A DNA stretch of 64,000 bases, from assembly GCA_911728455.2 (NCBI GenBank), contig OU452234.1:14395338-14459337 (forward strand). The letters are read 5' to 3'. Shown piece by piece: positions 11,581 to 23,800 of the stretch. Numbering within the stretch: the first letter of the stretch is position 1; each line of letters begins with the position of its first letter. Below the pieces are notes generated by a model. The model had not been told where the DNA came from. It saw only the letters and a list, made by a program, of their open reading frames with translations, and made no database searches. Position numbers and translations under genes: made by a program. This DNA comes from Marthasterias glacialis (Eukaryota; Echinodermata; Asteroidea; Forcipulatida; Asteriidae).

Positions 11581-11804
11581 TCAGACAGTAGTGACTATCT
11601 CCTCGATGATAAACTCTTCATCTTCTACGACTGGCACCATCTCAGCCGTACCGGTAATCTCATCCACCTTGACCTTGACCCCGATGACCTTGTGGATTTT
11701 GGCCGTCAGTGGGATGAGGAGGAATGAAAGACTGGTCAGCAGGAAGAAACCGGTGCAGATGTAGATCGAGATGTTATAAGAGTTGGAGGCATCGTAAGCA
11801 CTAC
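11581..11804 (-). CDS. SLC16-like transporter, terminal coding exon 6
   Basis: Residues 478-551: the last helix (IYICTGFFLLTSLSFLLIPL), a short basic segment and an acidic tail ending EEIVTTV. The acceptor is atggttacag|GT. Stop TGA at 11583-11581. TTV is a class I PDZ-ligand ending. Confidence 0.88.
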
Positions 11805-14800
11805 CTGTAACCATAGTAACAAGAATCGGACAGTTTGTTTATTTGAACTTGTTTATACACGATAACCCATTAAATCAAGGTTGTTTTTTCACATCTGATA
11901 ACTATGAACAATACACAAAGTAAATTAAAACATTTAAGTCATAAAATAAAAAAATCTTCAAACAAAACAAAAATCTATACTAAATCATTGAGTCGGTGTA
12001 CAAAAAGCAAGACTAAATCCTAATGAAGAAAAATCAATTATAAGCCAGATGGATAAAATGGAAGCACAAGAAAATGATGAAATCGAAATGAATTAGAAAA
12101 CGAACAAGAGGATAAGTTATATGAATGATTCAATTATACACAGAGAACACAGAATTAAAAGTTCAATTAATTAAAACAATAAGATATATAAATACATATT
12201 TCATTTACTTATTTAACACTAGTAGGGTCGATGGCCCTAGCTTTTGATCCAAACTGGACCTACGTCAAGCACAAACATAAAAACAGATCCATTTATAGAA
12301 AAAAGGGGGGTAGGGAATTACGGGAAGGCATCAAGAAATAAGCGGGAAAATGATAACCAATCGGGGTAAGTACATTACAGACAAAGGGACGGCTACTGAC
12401 CAATCAGAGTTAAACAAAGTCAAAGGGGTTGCCAATATTGGACAGTACAAAAGGGGGATTAAAGAACCAGACAATAGGGCAATGGGAGAAATAGATAAAT
12501 ATATAACAATTTATTTATTTAACATAGAGAACAAAAACCGCTTTATCAAAGGAGATTAAACGGAACATTAGCAGAGGCAGCAGGGCAAGTGCAAGGATAA
12601 AGACAAATTGAGAATATTAGATGCATACAGATATTTTTTTATAATTTGGCAATAAGCATGATCCATGAATTTGCTGATATAACCAGCGGCGTAGCAAGGA
12701 TTTTTCAATGGGGGGCAGGGGGGATTGCTTTTCAGTTGGGGGGGGGGGGGCAGGTACTGTTTTTTAATGAATTGGGGGGGGTGCTACGCCGTTGGAAATA
12801 AGCCACCTATCTGTTAAAAAAAATCTCAAAACACAGTAAAAGTTTTTTTTCATTTAAATTCTTACCGATAATAAAGCCACCAATTAGGGTTCCAATTCCA
12901 GCAGAGAACAGAATAAGAGTTGAGGACTGGCTGGCCTTTAGTGGTCCAAATATCTCCATGCCAACAGGGAACGGAAATATGTTCATACTGGCCTTCACAA
13001 AACCAATTCCTAAACCAAACAAAGAAAATCTTCTCGTTAAAATCAAACTTATTTCTTTCTCATTCTGCATTTCAAATTTTCCATCAGGGAAACACGGTCT
13101 ATTACAAAGACTGTAAAAAAAACAAAAAAACAAAAACAAAAAATGTGTTAATAGACGAGTTCACACTGGATGCAAGCAACACCAAAGAACTTGGAATACT
13201 TTTAGGCATGGACAAACGACATTGTCAAAATTTTATTCTACTAAAAGTGGAAAAACAGTCACTTCTGCAAGCTATGTTTCCGACTGTTTTCAACCCAGAT
13301 TCTTAACCAGTTGATGCCAGATGACGTGTTTACATGCCACTATTTTCCGAACCAGCAAACAGGTGACGTGTGTTTTGTATTTTTTGTGTGTATTCATTAT
13401 ATTTCAGCTCAATGAAGGCAAGTCCAAGTGAACTGAGGATCCAGACTTGGTTCCGGATTCAGGACCAATCCTCGGCCGTTTGCAATTCACGGTACATGAA
13501 AATGACATTTTCTCGATAGAGAAATCTAAAATCACGGTGCTTCAAAGAGAATCTTTGTCCTCTTGGCTGTGTCGAGTTAAGGTTTTTCTTTGTGCCAGCG
13601 GTACTCTCAAAGAAAAATTGTTCCGGCAATTCCGAGACAATAATCCCGTCAGGCCTAACGGGAAAAAGATTCCCAGCAGGAACTGGTTAAGGGTTACAAT
13701 TTGACTTAAGGTACTTCCCGTTCTGCTTTCTTCCGGTGTGAAATCACTTTGGTAATGTCGTTGGAAATATTGGGGCAGTTCATCCTCAATGTGCATTGAT
13801 CACTGAGATGTTTCTGCTGGCTATAAATTTGCATAGTCCTAACTGGAATAATTTCACCCTTCAGAGACCATGGTGGCCATAAGTGGCTTTTGGCTTGTAT
13901 AACCCCCACAAACACAGCGGCCACAAATGGCCACAAGATTTGACCTATTTCCACTCGACCAAAATGGTCACAGTAAAGACGCTGTCCAAAACTGCATTTT
14001 CTAAGGTTACATAACAGCTACAATTTCACAACAAAATAACATTTCTGGTTTTTTTTATTTAATTGAAAATAAATGGAGTCAAATCATCCTCAATACAAGC
14101 CATGTTTGGGCATATTGTGATGATTTTGCTAAAATGTATGGTCGCTAAAGGGTTTTAAAACAAAATAAAAATGTTGAGTACTGAATGGTTTTATTGGTGA
14201 TTATGAATGTTGACAGACACAAGAAGATGTAATAGGGGTGGGGTGAGTCCTTTCTCCTCCTGGTCAACTCAAGTGCCCAGTACATGTAGTGGTCTTTATT
14301 GCAGCTCGACTGCGAGTTGTGCTACACGAACTAAACCTTTTCAAGCCTGTATACACTCTGTGTTAAGTTATGTCAATTGTTTTTTTCTTTTAGGAATTGA
14401 TTTTTATTAACATATTTCTTCTTGAAGAACTGATAGCTCAGAGGTTGCATACTGGTTTTATTTAAGCAATAATTTTCTGCCATTGTTACTTTAAGCAACT
14501 TTAACGCCGTATGATATCTTAAAAATTACTTTAGTATTAGTTAAGAGTTCCTCAATAAATTATTTATTTGGGTTATGGTTTAGCAAACGGAAAGTATTGC
14601 ACTAGCAATATCAAACATATAGAAATATTTTTGTAACACTACATGTAGATATCAAACAGTGTATACAAACTTCAAGAAAGGAAAAGAATGTTAAACCAAA
14701 CCATCAGGCTTGGGTGATAAAGTTCAACTTCATTTTATCAGTTGTTTTGCAAGTTTTATTGTTCCAATAAATTCCAACATGTTTACAAATATGGATGGTG

Positions 14801-17800
14801 TAATTAGGTACCACGAATTCACAACAAAACAACTACTTTAACATTGCTTTGTGCTACCACACCAAGTTTTTTTAACTCACTGAATATCAGTTTGTCCTTT
14901 TCCCAAGGTCATAAAAGTCTTCTAGATTTTTCCAAACAAAAGAGTTCAAGGTGTCGCAGTCTAATTAAACCATCCAACTTCAACACTAACTACTTAAATG
15001 AACAATTTGAACATGCAAGCTGCAGAAGTCAGTGTTTTTGTTAAGTGGTAAAAGCTGGTTCATTCCAGTTCAATCCGGTTCAATCCGGTTCAATCCGGTT
15101 CGCTCGGCCCGACGGTCTTACGTACCTACAGCAACTACACAGACAAGAGGGAAAGATGATACAAATGCACAGGTCAGCGTTATCAATGTGGAGATCAAGC
15201 TAATTCCGGTTATCAAGTGCACTTTTCGAAAAGGCAATTTGTCACCGATAATAGCAAAGAGAAGCTTGGAGCCCGTCTCGGAGGCTGCTGATATGGTAAC
15301 AACCATGGAACCATGATGGCTAGAATGGCCCAAACTGGCGATATAACTCACCTGAAAATCACAAAGAAAGGCAAGGATTAAAATTAGATTATGATGATGG
15401 TCCTGGTGGAGTCGTGTTTCAAAGCCACGAAGTCCTTCCTTCAAAACAAGAAGTCAACAAAAACTTTATCAAGTTAACTGACGACATTAGAGAGGTTTCG
15501 CAAGTCTACGGATACAGATATGATAACCGTAACCGTTTGCGTTGGACAAGCGTCAGATTTGGTTTCGCAATCTGCGAGTTATGTGTAACTCTGAGGCGCT
15601 AGCATTCAACATAGCGACGCCATTTTGACCTTTCCTCAAAAAAATATCATGGACGCAATACCATTAACAGCAATTTAGTGGAAATTGTTAATCCAGGACA
15701 AATATGCAACTAAAATTCTTCAAAACAGTATCCGTTTTTTTTAAACTTTGTTTATGAATACTTCTGTCCGTTGGTAAATTGCATGCAAAACATAGATGAT
15801 ATGGTTACATGTCACGTAAACGCTTATAGTATTCATCTACACACTAATCTGAGCAGCGGTCGTTTGTAGTGATTTACATCAGTGCAGCTATGGCCGCCAC
15901 ACAAACGCGGACACGACGATAGCGCAACAGCGCGCATATGCACCAATCAGCATGGAGGATTTACAGCGTGTGTGCGTCGATGCACGCTTGCTGCAGACAT
16001 AGCTGCGTTGGTGTAAACGCCCATGAACGAGCGGCTCGGATTAGTCTATACAGTTTCTGCATATCCGTAAACTTGCAAAAACCTCTCTATTGTTTATTGT
16101 TTCATAAACCATAGGCCTCCAAATATGTTATTAAGAGGGCAGAGAATTTCACAGAAAATTCATAGTGAATAGCACTTCTGAACTTCAAATTAAAATTGCA
16201 CTAATGACTTCATAGAAACCACGACTTGGGCTTAGGTTCCGACTTGGGCTCAGTCAGTGATTTTGAAACGTTTACTTTCGGTAGGGGGTTCCAGACAGGC
16301 AGATGGAGCCTCAGCCACAAGCCATGGTTTTGAAAATGGCCATACAACCAAATTTCATTATTGTGCCTTTTAGTCTGAGGCTTTAAACAGAGCTTGATTA
16401 TTATAGCACTTTATGAGTCAAGGCCCCAGACAAATTATTCCATCCAAGCTCTACAAATACTATGTTAAGTATTGAGCCATTTTAGTAAAAATTACATACA
16501 GCCTAGTTTTCGATTACTGTTTCAGTCCCAACACTTCATACATCACTAGATAATTTTCTTCATTTCATAATTCTTCAACCACTAAACGCAAATCAAACTC
16601 TGCAAGTTGCCAGCAAAAGAATGACACACTAAATGTTACTCTAGCCTTGTTAAGCTAAACACCAGTGAACACTGATCGAGCCTTCACTTTCAAAACTATT
16701 TAGTTGGAGTAATGCTGGTTATGACATAATATTAAAATCTATTTCAATGTAAATATTTGTGGGTAGTTATAGTGGTTATTTAACTCATTTTCGTGAAGGA
16801 AGGGCCACACTTTGGTAATGGCCCCTCCAAATAAAATTGTGGAATTTTTATGTGAAAGCCAACTTCTTATAAAGATGGTAGTGGTTCTTAAGCATCCTGC
16901 GAAATTATTTCGTCCGAAGGGCCGTTCATTAGAAATCAATAAAAGTATGTCGACAATTCTGAATCTCCAAAGATCACCTGCAGGCGACTCTCTGAAATTC
17001 ATTAATAGCTCTCGCGAAATGGTTGCAGACTGGGTGACGTGATCTCCCACATCGAATTACAAACTGGCTGAAATGCCGTTGGACTGTGAACGACAACCAC
17101 AGTTCTTTTTCATCTCACTGAAAATGGATTCATCGTTCTTGATGAAAAATACGGCAACAGTTTTTTGCTGTTTTCTCAACAAGTAGACACTGTATTCAAC
17201 CAAAACTTCTACAGAAGACTTTCATCGTATCTTTCTTGAAAATTTTGCCTGTAAATTAGCATTACGTTGACCCCACCTTTCACTGCTAACTCAATGGGTC
17301 ATATGAATATCAAACAATAACATTTTTAATAGAGGATCTTGGTGCTTAGGGGTGAGACTCTGACAAAAAAAATCTGAAAGTTTGATCCAAATTTTAGACG
17401 TTTTGAAATGATGGCTTTTCTGCCTTTTGGTTACACCTGGAGTAATCGAATTCAGAGAGGTTTTTGGAACAGCATCCTCAGTGCTGGAGAAGCCGATCAA
17501 AGAGCATGATTTCTTGATGTCTGGAGAAGCTTAGTTCAGCTACTTTTTTCACAAGGCAGACATAAACATTTCTGAATTAAGCTGAAAGTCTGACCTTAAC
17601 TTTTGTGGACTTAATTGACAAAATCAAAGTTCTGATGTTGAACACCAATGTACTTACGAGGTTCACATTGTAAAAACCCATGCCTATTGCTGGCGCTAAA
17701 CAGGCCAAGCCAAACAGCCAGGTCTCTGGCATTCGGAGAAGGCTTTTTTGTTTCTGTGGCATCCACAGGATCTCATCATTCAAACGTCTTGGTTTCTTGA

Positions 17801-20800
17801 GCAGCTTCTTGAGATGTGGACCCCGGGTGTCGTTATCGTTGGGGTCAGAGAAATTTGTCTTGTCTTTGGGCGGAGATTTCATGGGTAGGACAAAGAAGAG
17901 ACAGAGGACCAAAATGATGCCAGAGCTGATGCGGCAGGTCATCCTCCATCCCACCAAATCAAGGAGTTGAGTGATGACAGGAGTCCAGCAGAAGAGACCT
18001 TCAAGGAAATGAGCAAACATATAAACTTATTGTTAACACATTTCGACAAACATTGGAAGTTTGACTTCGAGTTTAATAAGTTCTAACATAAGAAGCTTTG
18101 CTTGGTGTTGGAAGTAAGAACAAACTTATTTATACGTAACTTATAGCATTTTTTCTTTTCGTAAGTTAACTAGTCACATATCACTCAGAAGATGATTGCA
18201 AGTCCGCAAAACATATTTCTGCTTTTTGGTTTTACCTTTATTTCTCAACTTAAATTGTACATCTTTTTCATAATTTGGTTGCTTTCTTATGCTCAACATT
18301 CAGCTAATTTTCATCAAACTAACAATGGATGAATCATTTCCAGTTCTGGCGCCTAAGTTGATTCCTTCACAATTTGGAGCTTCCCAGTGATGAGTCAAAA
18401 AGCATCCTTCCCAGAATAAACTTCCCCTTTTGTCTGGGCCCGACTTGGTGACAGGTGATTGAGGACCAATCTCTAAAGGAGTTTATGGGTTGGAGTTAAT
18501 CTAGTCACGAGGCGGGCGGCACATGATCAATTAGATTGATTAAAGCAGGATGTGGACTTTGACAACTGACTACACGGTCAATGCTATCCCATCACATGCT
18601 CAGAGATGCCAACATTCCAGGGTGCCTAACCCCCCTCCCCCAGACCTGAATTAAAGCCAGGTCCTCGGAATGTTTTTTAAATTTGATGTTTATGCTTGGT
18701 TTTAAAAGCTCTGTACAATCTGGAGCATTCAACCAGTTGGTGCCGGGTGTCCTGTTTACACGCAAATGTTTCCCCTGCGTGGAATCGAAAGTCGTCTCGC
18801 GACGCCATTAATAATTTTGGACTACCGGAGCAAGGGCCGCCCGGTCATTTAACTGCAGAGCGTGCGCAGACCACGTACAGGCCGTTTAACGCTTCGATTC
18901 ACCCACACAAGGACAAAAAAAGGTCATGCATTTACTTGTATTTTGCGGCCATTGAGAGGCGTTTTTTGTGTAATCCCCGATTATAGACTTTTGTCCTTTT
19001 GTTCCAAGAAGGGGATTACGAGGCATCGAGAGGCTTCCACCATTGTTCTTTCATTGTATTTTGGCCGAATGGAGGTAAGTCAGAGTGAGCCGGCAATCGA
19101 GCTATGGTTCCGTGTTTAGTGTCACTCATATGCCGTAGGTAACGGCCGATGTTTTGCAAATCACGATGTGTGAATTTGACATTTTCTCGGTCAAGAAACA
19201 AAACAGATGATTCAGAATCTTTCTTCTCTTGGCATTGTCAAATCAGAATTTCTTTGTTATTCCCTCTGGTTTATATAACCCCTTACCAGCAGTAGAACCG
19301 GTCAGAACGAAGGACGTTGCACGCATACAGTTGTTGTCCGGGAAGTACCTCATCAGCAAATCCAAACTCGCCTTAAAGACGAGGTTCCATCCGATACCGT
19401 AGAGCAAGCTGAATGTGAAGTAGAGGTAGAAGAGCTGAGGGGCAAACGATGAAGACAGTAAAGAGGCTGAGCAAGTGATGATGCCCAGGATGCATGTTGT
19501 CCGGTGGGAGAGCTTCCGGAGGAAGCAGTCTGCCAATGGGCTGCACAAGCTGCTGACAATATACACTAGGTTTCCGACCCAACCTGGGTGAGATAAAAAC
19601 AAACACAAAGAGAACAAACACTAGGTATTAGTCTTTCAATCAAGTTATCATTTGGTTGTGATGTGATTTTCTTTTTCCTTCAACTTCTGCAGTGTAACAA
19701 AGTTTAATAGTATGGTATGTGTGGGCATGAATGTGCTCCCAATCTTCAAAATCAAACACGCTAATTCTGGAGTTCTAACCGACTATTGGGTGGGCCATAA
19801 AACAAGTAAAAATGGCAGGAGGATAACATCCATCTCAGCCCAACCTTACCTTTCTTTAATAATGTTAAAATGTTTGGATGGAAGTTTTAAAAATGAACCG
19901 ACAATATTGTTGAGAACTGAACGTGTTCTTTGGATTTTTTAACTTTTGACTTTGTTTTAAAAAACAGAGTTGATTTTCCAAAGACATGCCCCTGAAAGGT
20001 GATAAAGATTGTGGGAATGGAACTGCAATAAGATAGTTAGACTGATTTAAATCTGTTGTTTAATTAGATCAACAAAATTTTAATCATAACTGTATATAAT
20101 ACTTTTTTATGAAGGAAGCTTTAGACAGATGTGGTTAATAACGCGCCCCCCCCCCCTTTCAAATTTGTATTTTTATTTATTATATTTTTTTTGCAGCTAA
20201 CAATGCCTTTTCAGTTTAGTTTGGTTTAGTTGTAATTACTGGCTTCCACTCCCCTTCAACCCAAAGTCCTGAGCATTAGGCAAACAGTGATTAAAACAAA
20301 ATTAATAAAAGCAAACAACATGAAGTAGCCACAAGAAGGTATCAAGGTATTGAATGAGTTCAGTCAAATCGTTTTTAGATTTGCAATTTGCATTAAATAG
20401 TATTGAAAAAGAATCAAAAATCAAGGTATATTTTTTCTGCAAAATACCTCAAACAATTAAATTCAGAATTTGAGTCATTTTGGTATTTGAAATGGTCACT
20501 CATACTGGGTACCTTTGCAAACTTTTTGATGGAAACAAAGCAGACAGACAGACAGACAGACACCGTCAAACGAACAACAAAAGCTACATGTTGCATGCAA
20601 TAGACCCGTCCTCGTGCAACTTTCATCCAGTTGTCATGCAACCCAGCACTTGCAATGGAGAATAATGCTGATTTTCATAATACCAAAAGTGAACCAGACC
20701 AGTTTGACCTTCCCACCTTCCTCTTGTTGATTTGTACATTGAGTGTCAAGACATGTAAAGGAATCAAGCCGATTGTCCCATGATAAAGGCAGTCAGGGGA

Positions 20801-23800
20801 TCAAACGATAAAGAGAGCAAGAAGTTCAAACTGCCTCCCACCAAAACATTACCACAATTATGGTTAAGTTTTCAAATGTTCATCACATTCAAGCCCCTTT
20901 TACAATGCAACGCCCTTTTTGCCAACAAAGTGAATATATAAAGACAAGTAGCTCTTCCCCAGTCCGATCTTCCGATAGTGTATCCGTTTGGATGTTTGTG
21001 TGTCATTCACTTCAGACACTCTGGTTAAGGTGAATTTTGCATCGAATCAAAGCCGTTTTGATGTTATAGTGTGAGTAGCTAACATCTGTCATTTGATTCC
21101 CTTGTTTTTAATTTTTCACCAAATTATCAAATCCTTCATCCAAACTTTTTCTCACACCGCATATTCTTCACTGTGCTGGGTTGTTAACATGAACAATCAA
21201 AATCTGTTAGTTTAATGTTCATAATAATAATAATTATTGTTATTATTATTATTTTTATTGGTAGACTGCACCTTTTGGTTAAAGGAAGAAAAACCTCCTC
21301 AGTCTTGCCTTCTCCACATTGGCATTTTGTCTATGATGTCTATCTTTTTTCTATGATATGTATTGTCTACTCACATTTGTTCCTGCTGATTTTTTCAAGG
21401 AGTACATTAGTCTGTGAATTGTGGAGAGGCCCAATAGAATAATAATAATTATTAGTACTATTTTGGTAACATTGACTGTGAAAGAAGCAACCAAGGTTAT
21501 GATGTCCCTCGTGGTACAGGGAAGAAAGCAGTGACCTACACTAATGCAGGCCTTGAATTTCACTCTTGAAGGGGTACAGAAGCTCCCCTATTGTAAGGGG
21601 CACTCTTATGAGGAAAACGTAAAATTGTATTGGATCTTTGCAAAGGGAACCACGGCAAAAGCACAGGGCACCACGGCAATTGCTGTGGGTGCCGTGGGTA
21701 AATTCAAGGCCTGCTAATGAATTCAAGTACAAAACATGTATGGACGAAACAAATATGCAATTTCAAAATGCAATCTTTCCATAGGCAACATTTTGATGGA
21801 ATTATAAAACAACCTATAGGCCTAGGACTATAGCTTGATTGTCGTTTTATTAAGGTCATATTTTAAAGGCCACACAACTGTGGAATTTATCTTCAGAAAA
21901 ATGGGTTTACTGTACAGCAGTAAATGTTAAATGGCACATCAGATTGCATTTTCAAATTCCGAAAAAATAAACAAAAAGCACAGACAAACAACACACTTGT
22001 AAACAACCCGTCAAAATGCAAGCAATTCTTAGATGTAAATTATTTTTGAAAAAAAAAATTGCAATCATTTAATTCCCTTCCATAACCCATAAAAAGTCAA
22101 GCAATAAAAAAATTGTGTTTTTTTTTAAATATAGACCTTTTTTAATTTGGCTTTTCTTTGTTTTGTTTTTTTATTTTATTTTTTTTTTTTGATTCTATTT
22201 TTTTTTTTAGTATATGAAATGATGATCTTTAATCAAGCCTTAAAAAAAATCTTAAAAAGTGGAACATTTTTTCTTTTTTTTCAAGTAAAAGACATCTCCG
22301 TTTATCAGCTAATCAATTAAAATAAAAAAATGACTGAGACAAATTCCACTTCATCTCCAACCGTTGATTCATATTTCGCTAAATGGGAAAGAAACGTTAT
22401 TATAAATTGGCATATAATGATCATCTCAGTGTCTGTGTATGCAGTCCTTTAATTTCATTTTTTTTTTACGCGGGAAAGATCTGAGGGTTGCTAAAAGAGA
22501 TTGTCTGATGTACAATCACATAACAATAAAAAAAAAATGGAAAAAAAATTAAAACAATTTCACGGTTTTTACAGCATACTGATCAGCCAAGACTCCGAGG
22601 TGTGATGAAAAGCCAGGCGTGGTGAAAGGCCAGGCGTGGTGAAAGACCTGGTGTGGTGAAGGGTGTTGATTTGTTTCCCCCGCCTTTGGTGAAACTCGGA
22701 AGTAGAAGTAAGAAGAAGAACTTCAAGATCCCACAGTGCTTCTGTATGTTCATTGCGTCCATCTCGTCAGTCGTCACTTTCTACGAGTCTGCCATCCATG
22801 TTGTAACCAATCGGATGTTCCATCTACACAAGCCACTCTGGTTGATATTTTTCAGACCAGTTTCCATGATAATTCATTGACAGTGTCTCTCCCACGAGCT
22901 CTATACGCTGAAGTGGGAAACAGTCGCAAGTAAGATGCAAAATATACACAATTTACATACTCTTTTAATAATATACAAACCTGAGACCACTGAAAAACAA
23001 AGTTATGAGGCCGAATTGCTTCGATCTTCAAAGGGCAAGGGCACCAAGACATTTTCTTCTTGATAAAGGGCACCTCTGTGAGGAAATTGTAAAGTTGTAC
23101 TGGAACATTTCCAAGGGCAGCAAGGCAATGACCAGGGGCCACGGAGGCGATTTGCCTGAGGTGCATTATTTAAAAAGTAGAGTTCCCAAATTTTTATACT
23201 GGATGGCTACCCTACTAGTTTTCTTTGAGATTGAGTAGGGCCAACGGAAGTAAAAAGTAGAAAAATGAATTGGTAAACTATTTTTTGAAGGGTTCAATCA
23301 ATTCTGTCTGTGAATACTGTGCATTGCATATTTTGCAACTACACTCGATGATTCTACTTTTTTGTGTAAAACAACTTGGTTATAAAATGTTTTCTACTTT
23401 TTGCTTTACAGTGTTTTCTGGGGGGTGTTTTTTGGAGAGAGACAGATGTTAAATATTCACCAGATTAAATCCGGTGTGATTATTTTTGTGCACTTAATGC
23501 GGTTGACATGTTACATCCTGCTGTTAGATTTCTTTTTAAATACATTGTCCAAACTCTGAGCACTGTGTACACATGATTGCTGTGGTTTGCGCAACAACAC
23601 AGCAAACAATGCAAGAGAGAGGTGAAATTCTTACGGAAATTGAATACAATGCCAATGGCTCATGGATGGATCAAAGGGCAGTCGGTTCAAAGGTCACATT
23701 ATACTAACTATGGACTTTTAATGAATTCTACAATCAGTCACAGAACAAAACTCTTGATAGTTTTTCTGTGTATAAAATTGTAAAATCATCAGAGTATGAA

